Of a stretch of 64,000 bases of DNA, positions 26,027-34,444 are shown in pieces. The DNA lies in NCBI RefSeq assembly GCF_022606355.1, contig NZ_JAHHZQ010000003.1, forward strand, positions 434,001 through 498,000, read 5' to 3'. Position 1 is the first letter of the stretch. Each line of letters opens with the position of its first letter. Both the position numbers and the translations under genes were made by a program. This DNA comes from Leifsonia shinshuensis. GTDB lineage: Bacteria; Actinomycetota; Actinomycetes; Actinomycetales; Microbacteriaceae. The notes beneath the pieces are model-generated. The model saw nothing but the letters and a program-made list of their open reading frames with translations, did no database searches and had not been told where the DNA came from.

Positions 26027-26927
26027 AGTGGACCCATTTCTTCGACGACCAGAGCAGCAGCAGCGTGATGATCAGCGTGAGCAGGAACAGCACCCACGCC
26101 ATCGCCGACGCGTAGCCCATCTTCAGGAACACGAACGCGTTCTGGTACAGGTACATGGCGTAGCTGATCATCGACTGCCCCGGGCCTCCGCTCGTCTCGT
26201 TCAGACGGGTCTGCGTGAGGAGGTACGGCTGCGCGAAGATCTGCAGGTAGGCGATCACCGTGACGATGATCTGGAACAGGGTGACCGGCGAGATGGTGGG
26301 CCAGGTGATGTAGCGGAACCGGCCCCACCAGCCGGCGCCGTCGAGCTCGGCCGCCTCGTAGAGCTCGCCGGGGACGTCCTTGATGGCGGCGAGGTAGATG
26401 ATCATCGTGCCGCCGATCGTCCAGAGGCACATCAGCAGGATCGCCGGCTTGCCCCAGTCGGGCTGCTCCAGCCACTCGGGCTGCGGCAGGTGCAGCAGCC
26501 CCAGGAAGTAGTCGACGAAGCCGTACTGGGTGTTCAGCAGCCACCGCCAGAGGTAGCCGCCGACGACGACGGGGACGATGGTCGGCAGGTAGACCAGTGC
26601 CCGGTAGAGCGGCTGCCCGCGCACCGGGAGGTTGAGGAAGTGCGCCCCGAGGATCGAGATGATGATCGTCAGCGGCACGCCCGTCACGGTCAGGAACAGC
26701 GTGTTCCAGAGCGCCTTCCAGAAGGTGGAGTCCTGGAGCATGTGGGCGTAGTTGTCGAGGCCCACCCACTTCGGCGCCTGGAAGAGGTTGAAATCCGTGA
26801 AGCTGTACCCGGCGGAGGCGAGCACCGGCCACACGATGAACACCGCCGCGCCCACGATGAACGGCGACGCGAACGCCAGACCCAGCAGGGTCTGGCGTCG
26901 CGCACCGCGCTTGGCGGTCGTCGTCAT
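26007..26927 (-). CDS. CUT1 sugar ABC transporter permease (MalF type)
   Basis: The protein has 306 residues with about six membrane segments (FASPFIVGAAVFIVWPVLASA first) and an EAA loop at about residue 191 (YEAAELDGAGWWGRFRYITWP). I start at MTTTAKRGARR because its ATG overlaps the binding-protein stop by one base (TGATG). It is the partner of the 25124-26026 permease. Confidence 0.93.
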   Translation of the reverse strand: MTTTAKRGARRQTLLGLAFASPFIVGAAVFIVWPVLASAGYSFTDFNLFQAPKWVGLDNYAHMLQDSTFWKALWNTLFLTVTGVPLTIIISILGAHFLNLPVRGQPLYRALVYLPTIVPVVVGGYLWRWLLNTQYGFVDYFLGLLHLPQPEWLEQPDWGKPAILLMCLWTIGGTMIIYLAAIKDVPGELYEAAELDGAGWWGRFRYITWPTISPVTLFQIIVTVIAYLQIFAQPYLLTQTRLNETSGGPGQSMISYAMYLYQNAFVFLKMGYASAMAWVLFLLTLIITLLLLWSSKKWVHYGSERD

Positions 26928-28213
26928 CAGTAGGACTTGGCCTTGTCCGCCACCGACTGCATGGCCTTCTCTGGCGTGGCGACTCCGCGCACCACGTCGT
27001 CGAAGGCGGTTCCCAGATCCGTCGAGTACTGCGCGCTGTACGGCTGGCTGGAGAGCGACTTGGCGTTCGGGCTCTTCAGGGCGTTGAGCCACGCATCGAA
27101 GTGCGGGATCGCGTTGTACGCAGAATCGGACAGCAGCGAGGTCTTCGACGGGAGGTTCCCGAGCGCCAGCGTGAAGTCGGTCATCGGCTTGTCACCGACG
27201 ATGTAGGCGAGGAACTTGGCGGCCTCCGCCTTGTGCTTGGAGTTGTTGGGGATGAACAGCGTGCTCGTCGTCACCTGGGTCGAGCCGGCGAGATCGCTGC
27301 TCGCGGCCGGGATGTCCACGACGCCCCAGTTGAGGTTCGGCGCGACCTTGGGGATGTTGACGGCCTGCCACTCGCCGTCGATGACCATGGCCTCCTTGCC
27401 CGTGTAGAACGGGTCCTGCGCCGACATGTACTGGCCGAGGCCCGACGTGAACGACGCGATCTTGTCCGCGCCGTAGGTGTCGGTCAGGGTCTTGGTGTAC
27501 CAGTCGAGCGCCTCGACGTTCTTGGGGTCGGCCGGCGTGGGGGTCTTGCCGTTCTTGCCGTCCCAGGTGCCGCCGAAGGCGTAGCCCAGGGTCGTGAACA
27601 GCGTCGAGGTCGACGGGTTGCCGAGGCCGATCTGGGTGATCGCGCCGCTGGCGTCGGTGACGGTGAGCTTCTTGATCGCGGCGGCGAGCTCGTCCATGGT
27701 CTTCGGCGGCTGCACGCCGGCCTTGTTGAGGAGGTCCTTGTTGTACATCAGCTGCTGCGTGTGCACGGCGATCGGCAGGGCGTAGGTCTTGCCCTCGTAC
27801 TTCATCTGGTCGAGGGAGGCCGGGGCGAAGGCGCCCAGGTCGACCTTCTCGGTCTTGAGGTAGTCGTCGAGCGGGGCGAGGATGCCCTTCGAGGCCCACG
27901 ACCCGACGGCGTTGCCGAAGTTGTCGGAGATGTCGAAGCTGCCGTTGCTCGACGACATCGAGGTGAGCTGCTTCTGCATGTCGGGGCTGGAGACGCCGAC
28001 CACCTTGATGTCTTTCTGGCTGGCGTTGAAGTCGGCGATGACCTTCTCCAGCGCCTTGGCCTCCTCGCCTCCCCAGAGGTACGAGAACGTGATCTTCGTG
28101 GGGCCGGAGTCTCCGGCTCCGGAACAGCCGGTGAGGGCGGCAGCGGCGACGGCGACGCTGGTCAGCGCTACGGCGCGGAGCACGGTCCGTCGCCGGAACA
28201 TCCTGGATTCCAT
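26927..28213 (-). CDS. CUT1 sugar ABC transporter, substrate-binding lipoprotein
   Basis: The protein has 428 residues. A lipoprotein signal ends in the lipobox LTGC at about residue 30. The mature part is a family-1 extracellular binding protein: KITFSYLWGGEE, VIADFNASQKDIKVV, a YNKDLLNKAGVQPP hinge strand and a late MVIDGEW segment. It is the first gene of an operon with two permeases, nanE and a ROK kinase, so an N-acetylmannosamine-containing or related amino-sugar glycan is the likely ligand. The promoter carries the GntR operator TGGTGTACTCCA over its -10 region. GGAA stands before ATG 28213. Confidence 0.92.
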   Translation of the reverse strand: MESRMFRRRTVLRAVALTSVAVAAAALTGCSGAGDSGPTKITFSYLWGGEEAKALEKVIADFNASQKDIKVVGVSSPDMQKQLTSMSSSNGSFDISDNFGNAVGSWASKGILAPLDDYLKTEKVDLGAFAPASLDQMKYEGKTYALPIAVHTQQLMYNKDLLNKAGVQPPKTMDELAAAIKKLTVTDASGAITQIGLGNPSTSTLFTTLGYAFGGTWDGKNGKTPTPADPKNVEALDWYTKTLTDTYGADKIASFTSGLGQYMSAQDPFYTGKEAMVIDGEWQAVNIPKVAPNLNWGVVDIPAASSDLAGSTQVTTSTLFIPNNSKHKAEAAKFLAYIVGDKPMTDFTLALGNLPSKTSLLSDSAYNAIPHFDAWLNALKSPNAKSLSSQPYSAQYSTDLGTAFDDVVRGVATPEKAMQSVADKAKSY

Positions 28214-28260
28214 GGGTTTCCTTACGGGTGTGAGGGGTAGGAATGGAATTGCTTTTCAAT

Positions 28261-28291
28261 TGGTGTACTCCATTTGTTCGAGGCGTGTCAA
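28261..28291 (-). promoter_or_regulatory. Promoter of the ManNAc-type operon with GntR/UTRA operator
   Basis: On the minus strand a perfect -35 TTGACA (28286-28291) is followed 17-18 bp later by a weak -10 (GTACAC or TACACC). The operator TGGTGTACTCCA (28261-28272) covers that -10. The same 12 bases occur at 30736-30747 before the DUF4434 gene. It has the TGG-n6-CCA shape of DasR/NagR-type GntR sites. Confidence 0.6.
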
Positions 28292-28341
28292 CAAATAGAC
28301 AAAACTTGCTCGAAAGTTGTGCCCTCGGGCTCCACTATCCC

Positions 28342-28347
28342 TACAAT
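28342..28347 (+). promoter_or_regulatory. Putative -10 element of the GntR gene
   Basis: TACAAT matches the consensus in five of six positions and lies 51 bp upstream of the GntR start. No strong -35 stands at the ideal distance; TTGTGC at 28318-28323 is the closest, with an 18-bp spacer. It is a modest call. Confidence 0.35.
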
Positions 28348-28397
28348 GGGCATCACCAATCGCGAACAGCCGCGTCCACCGAACCCTGAGGAGCGTC

Positions 28398-29111
28398 ATG
28401 GCGGAGCAGCACACCAAGTCCGAGCGCCTGCGCCGGCACCTCGTCGACGTGATCGACCAGGGGCTGGAGCCGCACTCGAAGCTGCCGACGGAGCGCGACC
28501 TCGCCGTGGAGTTCGAGGTCAGCCGGCTGACCGTGCGACGCGCCCTCGACCGCCTGGAGCACGAGGGGCTGGTCTACCGCGTGCAAGGCGCGGGCACCTT
28601 CGTCGCCGCTCCGCGGATCACCAAGTCGGTCGAGCTCACCTCGTTCAGCGAGGACATGCGCACCCGCGGCCTGGAGCCCGGCTCCTCGGTCCTGGTGACC
28701 GAGACGATCCCGGCCGGCGCCCGGCTCGGAGCGAAGCTGCGGGTCAGCCCCTCCGACGACGTCTTCCACATCCGGCGCGCACGCACGGCCGACGGCGAGC
28801 CGATGGCGCTGGAGGATTCGTACCTCAACCCGCGGCTCTTCCCCGGACTGATCGACAACGTCGGCGGGGAGTCGCTGTACCGCATCCTCGAGACCGAGTA
28901 CGGAATGCGCATCGAGTGGGCGGAGCAGAGCGTCCACGCCAGCGTCCTGGAGCCCGAGCAGGCGGAACTGCTGGACGCCCCGCCGTTCTCGCCGGCGTTC
29001 TTCGTCTCGCGCACCAGCTACGACGCCCAGGACCGTGCGGTCGAGTACGCCGAGTCGACGTACCGGGGCGACCGGTACCACTACGAGTTCAAGATCCACC
29101 GGTCGCGCTGA
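28398..29111 (+). CDS. GntR/HutC-subfamily regulator with UTRA domain
   Basis: The protein has 237 residues. The winged helix ([38 protein letters not shown]) covers about residues 10-75 and a UTRA effector domain follows ([33 protein letters not shown]). UTRA regulators bind phosphorylated sugars, and NagR/DasR members respond to amino-sugar phosphates, which suits the neighbouring nanE and ROK genes. I start at MAEQHTK, preceded by GAGGAG at a good distance. It is divergent from the transporter-nanE-ROK operon and upstream of the DUF4127 gene. Confidence 0.92.
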   Translation: MAEQHTKSERLRRHLVDVIDQGLEPHSKLPTERDLAVEFEVSRLTVRRALDRLEHEGLVYRVQGAGTFVAAPRITKSVELTSFSEDMRTRGLEPGSSVLVTETIPAGARLGAKLRVSPSDDVFHIRRARTADGEPMALEDSYLNPRLFPGLIDNVGGESLYRILETEYGMRIEWAEQSVHASVLEPEQAELLDAPPFSPAFFVSRTSYDAQDRAVEYAESTYRGDRYHYEFKIHRSR

Positions 29112-29167
29112 CCCGCGCGTCCGGCACCACCGCGGCGGCCACACCCCGCGCCGATCCCAGGAGAGCC

Positions 29168-30670
29168 ATGCGCATCGCCCTCGTCCCCCTCGACGAACGC
29201 CCGGTCAATGTCGACCTCCCCCGCCAGGTGGCGGCGATCGCGGGGGCCGAGCTCCTGCTGCCGCCGGCGGAGGCGATGCCGGTGTTCCGCCGGCCCGCCG
29301 ATGTGGCGGCGCTGCACGGCTGGCTCCGCGAGCTCGTCGCCGCGGGCGGCACCTCCCGGCTGGTCGCGTGCGTGGACACACTCGTCCACGGCGGGATCAT
29401 CCCCGCCAGGATCACCTCCGACAGCACGACCACCGCCCTCGAGCGCCTCGACCTGCTGCGCGAGCTGAAGGCCGCGTCGCCCGAGCTGCGGATCACGGCG
29501 GCGTCCCTCATCATGCGCGCCAGCGATTCGTACTCCCCCGTCGAGGAGCCCGAGTACTGGAGCTCCTACGGCCGCGAGCTGCACGCCCTCGGCGGCGCCC
29601 TCCACCGGGCGCTGGAGGCGGACGTGCGGGAGGGCGAGTCAGCGGCCCGTCCGCCGGCGACCGAGGTGCCCGCCGAGGTCCGCAGCGACTTCGAGCGACG
29701 CCGGCTGCGCAATCACACGGTCAACCTGGCGGCGCTCACGCTGCACGAGGAGGGGACAGTGGAGACGCTGACGCTGACGGCCGACGACACGGCCCCCCAC
29801 TCGGCCGGCTCCGCCGAGCAGGTGTGGCTTCGGCACTGGGCCCGCGCCCTGCCCCGCGGCGGCGAGGTGCTGATGTACCCGGGAGCCGACGAAGTGGGCG
29901 CCGTGCTCGTCGCACGCGCCCTCGCCGCGGCCGTCGGCGTCCCTGTCTGGCGGATCGACTGCGGCGAACCCGACGGGCTCGACCGCGTGCCGAACTTCGA
30001 GAACGCTCCCCTGCGCGACAGCCTCCGCCGCCAGATCGTCGCCTCAGGCGGCCGGGTGGCGGACCCCGGCGAGCCAGCGGAGCTCGTGGTCGTCGCGCAC
30101 GCCCCCGACCCCGCCCGCGGCGACTACTTCGCCGCGCGCCCGGCCTCAGACCCCGCGGCGACCGAGGCCACCGTCTCCGCCGTCCGCGCCGCTCTCGCGG
30201 AGGGCGCGATCGTCGCGCTCGCCGACGTGCGGTTCAGCAACGGTGGCGACCCCGAACTGGTCGACCGGCTGGCGGAGGAAGGCCTCCTGCTCCGGTTGTC
30301 GTCGTACGGCGGCTGGAACACCGCCGGCAACTCGATCGGCGGAGCCGTCGCCCAGGCGACCGCGCTCTGGGCCGGCCGGGCGCTCGGCACCGCCGACGAG
30401 TCCGCGCTGCGGGAGGCGCTGCTCACCCGCATCCTCGACGACCGCGCCTATCAGAGCGGGACGCGCCTCGCGATGCACGAGGCCGAGTTCGGCGGACGCA
30501 TCGGTCCCGTCGACGCCGCGAGCCAGGAGGCCGCCACCGCACGGATCACCCGGGAGCTGCGGGCGTACCTGGCGGGGATCCTGCCGGCGGGCGAGGAGTG
30601 GGAGCTCGCCGAGGTCAGGCTGCCGTGGCAGCGCAGCTTCGAGATCGGACTGACACTGCAACAGCGGTAA
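29168..30670 (+). CDS. DUF4127 family protein
   Basis: The protein has 500 residues and no signal peptide, so it is cytoplasmic. It opens with MRIALVPLDERPVNVDLPRQ, the hallmark of DUF4127, followed by CVDTLVHGGIIPAR, ITAASLIMRASDSY and, late, GGWNTAGNSIGGAVAQ. The biochemical role of this family is not established to my knowledge. Placement beside a GntR/UTRA regulator and opposite nanE and a sugar kinase suggests an intracellular carbohydrate enzyme, possibly a glycosidase that frees N-acetylmannosamine; this is inference. GGAGAG lies just upstream of the start. Confidence 0.82.
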   Translation: MRIALVPLDERPVNVDLPRQVAAIAGAELLLPPAEAMPVFRRPADVAALHGWLRELVAAGGTSRLVACVDTLVHGGIIPARITSDSTTTALERLDLLRELKAASPELRITAASLIMRASDSYSPVEEPEYWSSYGRELHALGGALHRALEADVREGESAARPPATEVPAEVRSDFERRRLRNHTVNLAALTLHEEGTVETLTLTADDTAPHSAGSAEQVWLRHWARALPRGGEVLMYPGADEVGAVLVARALAAAVGVPVWRIDCGEPDGLDRVPNFENAPLRDSLRRQIVASGGRVADPGEPAELVVVAHAPDPARGDYFAARPASDPAATEATVSAVRAALAEGAIVALADVRFSNGGDPELVDRLAEEGLLLRLSSYGGWNTAGNSIGGAVAQATALWAGRALGTADESALREALLTRILDDRAYQSGTRLAMHEAEFGGRIGPVDAASQEAATARITRELRAYLAGILPAGEEWELAEVRLPWQRSFEIGLTLQQR

Positions 30671-30687
30671 TGGTCATCACCATTACC
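30666..30687. promoter_or_regulatory. Perfect 9-bp inverted repeat over the DUF4127 stop codon
   Basis: GGTAATGGT (30666-30674) and ACCATTACC (30679-30687) are perfect inverse copies around CATC. The inner TGGT-CATC-ACCA has the exact geometry of DasR/NagR-type operators and resembles TGGTGTACTCCA nearby. It may be a second GntR site or an RNA hairpin; no T-run follows, so a terminator is less likely. Confidence 0.4.
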
Positions 30688-30735
30688 AGCACATCCCCGC
30701 AATTTAAAGAAAGTCGTTGCCTCTCACTCCTTAAA

Positions 30736-30747
30736 TGGTGTACTCCA
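30736..30747. promoter_or_regulatory. GntR/UTRA operator upstream of the DUF4434 gene
   Basis: TGGTGTACTCCA is identical over 12 bases to the site at 28261-28272, and the flanks extend the symmetry to AATGG...CCATT. It stands 53 bp before the ATG of the secreted DUF4434 protein. This identity places that gene in the same regulon as the transporter operon. Confidence 0.6.
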
Positions 30748-30800
30748 TTAACTGCCTCGGCGCTGCCGCCGAGACGTCATCGCACAACGAAGGAGTAGGC

Positions 30801-32564
30801 ATGAGTCATCGCACCTGGCGTCGCATCGCCGCCGCGGTCGTGGGAGCGGCCCTCGCGGCCGCGCTCGCCATCCCCGCGACCGAAGCCGTCGCCACACCGA
30901 CCTGCACCACCACCCCGCGCATCGACGGCAGCTTCATCCAGCCGGCCCTCGTCGACGGCTGGACCTCCACCCAGCTCACCTCCGAGTTCACCACCCTCAC
31001 CAACGCGTGCATCACGAGCCAGGTGCTGCAGTGGACGGCCGACACCAAGGCGTCGACGACCGTCTACCCGAGCGGCCTCAGCGGGTACACGCAGAGCACC
31101 TCGACCGATGTCGTCTCGCGCGTGCTCACCGCGGCCGACAGTGCCGGCGTCTCCGAATACCTCGGCCTGCAGACCAACGACGACTGGTGGAACACCTACG
31201 CGAACAACACCACCTGGCTGAACAGCGAGGCCACGAAGGCCAATGCGCTCGCCGACGACCTCACCGCCAAGTACGGCACGCACACGTCGTTCGCTGGCTG
31301 GTACCTCCCGTTCGAGGTCGACAACTGGAACTTCACGTCGACCGCCTCGTGGAGCGCGATGGCGACCTTCTACACGACGATCGCCAACCACCTGCACGCC
31401 CTCACACCGGGCAAGCCGGTGATCATCAGCCCGTTCTTCAACACCTCGGGCGGCCAGACCAGCAGCCAGTGGACCACGATGTGGTCGAGCATCCTCGCCT
31501 CGGCGCCGATCGACGTGATCGCGCTGCAGGACGGGATCGGCGCGGGACACGCGACCAACGCCCAGCTGCCGACCTGGTTCGCGGCCACGGCGAGCGCGAT
31601 CTCCAGCGGGCGACCGGCGACGAAGCTCTGGGCCGACAGCGAGACGTTCAACCCCGACTTCACGCCCATGTCGATCGGTCAGCTGGTCTCGGACCTGAAC
31701 GCGGTGGCACCGTACGTCAGCAAGACGCTGTCGTTCTCGTACGACCACTACCAGAGCCCGCTCGTCGTGCCGGCGGTCTACGACACGACGTACCGGAACT
31801 ACCTCTCGACGGGCACCGTGGAGACGTCGGCCCCGACCACGCCGACCGGCCTGACCGCGACCGCAGGCGGGGTGAGCTCCATCACCCTGAACTGGACCGC
31901 GTCGACGGACAACATCGGCGTCGCCGGCTACCGCCTGTACCGTGGCGGCTCCCTCGTCAAGGTGATCCAGGGCGCGGTCACGACTTTCACCGACGCTGGC
32001 CTCACCCCGTCGACGGCGTACAGCTACACGCTGGCGGCCTTCGACGCCGCCGGAAACCTGTCGGCGCAGAGCTCCACGGCGAGCGCGACCACCTCGGCCG
32101 CACCGACCCCGAACCCGCTGATCTCGGTGGGCAAGGCGTACACGGCGTCGGCGGCGGCGGACCCGAGCTACCCGGACACGGGCGGGACCGAGCTGACGAA
32201 CGGGGTCACGGCCTCCACGAGCTACGCCGACGCGGCCTGGCAGGGACGCAACACCGGAAGCCCGTACAGCTTCACGATCGACCTGGGGGCGACGAAGACG
32301 ATCACCCAGGTGTCGACGTCCTGGCTGCAGACGAAGTCGCTGTACATCTTCCTGCCGTCGAGCATCCAGGTCTCGGTGTCGACGACCGGCTCGACCTACA
32401 CGCCCCTGGTGACGATGCCGGCGCCGAACGTCAGCGACGCCGACCAGCGGTACACGTACGCGGCGTACTCGCTGTCGGGAACGGGCCGCTACGTGCGGTT
32501 CACGGTGACTCCCGCGAGCAGCGCCTGGTCGTTCGTCGACGAGGCGAGCGTGCGCGGGCTGTAG
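30801..32564 (+). CDS. Secreted DUF4434-type protein with FN3 and F5/8C (discoidin) domains
   Basis: The protein has 587 residues. A signal peptide ends near residue 31 (IPATEAVA). Residues 40-330 resemble the DUF4434 putative glycosidase barrel: IDGSFIQP, GWYLPFEVDNWN, GKPVIISPFFN, IDVIALQDGIG and KLWADSETFN. A fibronectin type III repeat follows (about 345-430; GLTATAGGVSSITLNWTAS), then a discoidin/F5-8C-like carbohydrate-binding domain (about 437-587) with WQGRNTGSPYSFTIDLG. It probably cuts a glycan outside the cell to feed the ManNAc-type transporter. AGGAG precedes the start. The catalytic function is inferred. Confidence 0.78.
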   Translation: MSHRTWRRIAAAVVGAALAAALAIPATEAVATPTCTTTPRIDGSFIQPALVDGWTSTQLTSEFTTLTNACITSQVLQWTADTKASTTVYPSGLSGYTQSTSTDVVSRVLTAADSAGVSEYLGLQTNDDWWNTYANNTTWLNSEATKANALADDLTAKYGTHTSFAGWYLPFEVDNWNFTSTASWSAMATFYTTIANHLHALTPGKPVIISPFFNTSGGQTSSQWTTMWSSILASAPIDVIALQDGIGAGHATNAQLPTWFAATASAISSGRPATKLWADSETFNPDFTPMSIGQLVSDLNAVAPYVSKTLSFSYDHYQSPLVVPAVYDTTYRNYLSTGTVETSAPTTPTGLTATAGGVSSITLNWTASTDNIGVAGYRLYRGGSLVKVIQGAVTTFTDAGLTPSTAYSYTLAAFDAAGNLSAQSSTASATTSAAPTPNPLISVGKAYTASAAADPSYPDTGGTELTNGVTASTSYADAAWQGRNTGSPYSFTIDLGATKTITQVSTSWLQTKSLYIFLPSSIQVSVSTTGSTYTPLVTMPAPNVSDADQRYTYAAYSLSGTGRYVRFTVTPASSAWSFVDEASVRGL

Positions 32565-32575
32565 GCGGCGCTCCT

Positions 32576-32613
32576 CGTGCCGGCGTCTTCCCTTCGTGGG
32601 CGATGCCGGCACG
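32576..32613 (+). terminator. Stem-loop between convergent genes
   Basis: CGTGCCGGC (32576-32584) pairs perfectly with GCCGGCACG (32605-32613) around a 20-base loop that can itself form CCC/GGG pairs. It lies 12 bp after the DUF4434 gene and before the convergent DUF1003 gene. No U-tract is present, as often in high-GC actinobacteria. Confidence 0.45.
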
Positions 32614-32670
32614 GGAGCCCGGCGGGCGGCTCGACTGAGGCCGCGGAGGAGGGACCCTCTCCCGATGTCG

Positions 32671-33192
32671 TCAGGCGGACGCGGTCGGCGGCGTCTGGGC
32701 CTCCGTCGCGGGCGGCACGACGTGCGCGTGGATCTGGGACGTCAGTTCGCGGATCTGCTCGGAGAGATCACGGATCGTCTTCGTGAGCTCCGTGTTCTCG
32801 ACGAGCAGTTGCTCCTGGTCGTTGTAGTCGCGATCGGCCTTGGCCTGCTGGAAGGCGGCCTGCCGGTTCTGCCCGATCATGACGAACGTCGACAGGAAGA
32901 TCGCCTCCAGCGACACGATGAGCGTCAGCGTCGGCCACGGGTTCTTCTCCAGCCACAGCATCCAGACCGTGAACAGGGCGATGTGGATGTACACGAACGC
33001 CATGGAGCCGGCGAAGGCTGTGATCCCGTCCGCGATGCGCAGCTGCAGGCTCGCCGCGCGGTGCTCCGCCTGCGCGAGAACCGCAGGATGCAGACGCGCC
33101 GGATCGGCGTTCTTCAACAGCCGCGACGGCCTGATGTATTGGCCGTGCGACCGTGCCTTCGTCGCACCGGGTGCCGCCGTCGTCGTGGTCAT
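32671..33192 (-). CDS. DUF1003 family membrane protein
   Basis: The protein has 173 residues. The DUF1003 core is clear: RIADGITAFAGSMAFVYIHIA, a second membrane segment LTLIVSLEAIFLSTFVMI, and QNRQAAFQQAKADRDYNDQ, followed by a coiled coil rich in Glu, Leu and Ile. It is a small two-segment inner-membrane protein of unknown function with a long cytoplasmic helix. I start at MTTTTAAPG because GGAGG stands five bases upstream. It is not obviously linked to the sugar modules on either side. Confidence 0.88.
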   Translation of the reverse strand: MTTTTAAPGATKARSHGQYIRPSRLLKNADPARLHPAVLAQAEHRAASLQLRIADGITAFAGSMAFVYIHIALFTVWMLWLEKNPWPTLTLIVSLEAIFLSTFVMIGQNRQAAFQQAKADRDYNDQEQLLVENTELTKTIRDLSEQIRELTSQIHAHVVPPATEAQTPPTASA

Positions 33193-33249
33193 ATCGTCCT
33201 CCGCCCGGCAGGCGCATCCTGCCACGGCGTGAGAGTACCCCGATCTGGC

Positions 33250-33271
33250 GCGGGAACGCGGGTGATCCCGC
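33250..33271 (-). terminator. Possible stem-loop after the GH172 operon
   Basis: Read on the minus strand, GCGGGA (33266-33271) pairs with TCCCGC (33250-33255) about 50-70 bp beyond the stop of the GH172 gene. The stem is short and lacks a U-tract, so it is only a candidate end of the 38.8-33.3 kb operon. Confidence 0.25.
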
Positions 33272-33320
33272 CGTGCCCCGTCGAGGATTCTCCCGCCGCG
33301 GGCCGCCGCTCCGCATCACC

Positions 33321-34418
33321 CTAGCGGGGCGTACGGGCACGAGCGTCCGGAAGCGGCGGGAAGGCAGCGTGCGGTTCCGACTGATACCAGTACGCGACCG
33401 AGAAGATGTCGTCGGTGCGCTCGAAGAGGCCCTTGTCCCAGACGCCGATCTGCTGCACGGTGGCGCGGAAGTCGCGTTCGAACCAGACCGGGTCCGGCAG
33501 GTGCCAGCGGTAGACCGCGTGCATGGGCGCCGTCGATTGGATGAAGGTGGCGGCCCGCGTCTCGTCCCGGGTGCTGAAGAACGGGTAACCGCAGTAGGGA
33601 GCACTGAACATGAGCGGCACCGGCTCCGGGTCCTTCCGGAGGTCGTCCTGGAAGGCCCAGGCTCCGCCCGCGTAGTCTTCGAGGCCGGTGCTGCACAGGG
33701 TGGGGAGGTCGGTGTCGCCGTCGACGAAGTACTTCACCTCGCCCTCGCCCCACCAGTAGCGGGACAGTGCGGCCAGGCCGATGTATGTCCCAAGGTAGCG
33801 CCCGCGGCCGGTCACGCCGTCCAGGATGACGTGGTCCTCGCCGGGCTTCGTGCTGGCGTTCGATCGACGCCACTGCGCGTGGAAGTACGGCGTCCCGTCG
33901 GGCACGGCGTCGCCGACGGTGTAGTCGATCTGGAAGAAGACGTGATCGATGGCCGCGCCGTGCTCGCTGTCGAGGACGATGCGGGCGCCGCGCCGGAAGG
34001 GCATCGGGATGTACGAGTTCATGCCTCCCGTGGGAGCGACCACGATCGGCTCCGACGTCACGAGGGCCCGCGCCGCGAAGCCGTTGCAGAAGAAGTCGCC
34101 GAGCGGCGCCTCCACGGACGGCTCCCGCTCGCCGTCCCAGTACATGCGCAGCACCACGTCGCGCAGGACGAACGGCCCGCCGTCCGTGCGGTCCGGCACG
34201 GTGATCCAGATGTGGCGGATGACACCGGGGCCCTCGATGTCCGCCAGCGTCAAGCTGCCGCCCTCGGGCAGAGGCAGATACGCGCTGCCCTTCCGGCCCG
34301 GCCCGAGGTGCGAGCTCGCCGCGGCGGCGCGGCCGGGCTCTCCGGTGGGGTTCTCGGCGTTGATGGACCGGGAGCTCACGCCGGCAGCGGCGACCAGGTC
34401 GGTCAGGGTGGGAAGCAC
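33321..34418 (-). CDS. GH172 (DUF2961) family glycosidase, fructofuranosidase/difructose-dianhydride type
   Basis: The protein has 365 residues and no signal peptide. DUF2961 landmarks are VIRHIWITVPDR, MYWDGEREPSVEAPLGDFF, GMNSYIPMPF, WWGEGEVKYFVDGD (about 222-235) and STGLEDYAGGAW (about 243-254); the acidic residues in the last two motifs are catalytic candidates. GH172 members act on alpha-D-fructofuranosides, difructose dianhydride I and D-arabinofuranosides. GTG 34418 is chosen because AAGGAG lies just upstream. It is the last gene of a LacI-transporter operon next to GH91, GH32 and fructokinase genes, which favours a difructose-anhydride or fructofuranoside substrate. Confidence 0.83.
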   Translation of the reverse strand: MLPTLTDLVAAAGVSSRSINAENPTGEPGRAAAASSHLGPGRKGSAYLPLPEGGSLTLADIEGPGVIRHIWITVPDRTDGGPFVLRDVVLRMYWDGEREPSVEAPLGDFFCNGFAARALVTSEPIVVAPTGGMNSYIPMPFRRGARIVLDSEHGAAIDHVFFQIDYTVGDAVPDGTPYFHAQWRRSNASTKPGEDHVILDGVTGRGRYLGTYIGLAALSRYWWGEGEVKYFVDGDTDLPTLCSTGLEDYAGGAWAFQDDLRKDPEPVPLMFSAPYCGYPFFSTRDETRAATFIQSTAPMHAVYRWHLPDPVWFERDFRATVQQIGVWDKGLFERTDDIFSVAYWYQSEPHAAFPPLPDARARTPR

Positions 34419-34444
34419 GTTTCTCCTTGGTTTCTGGTGGTGGG

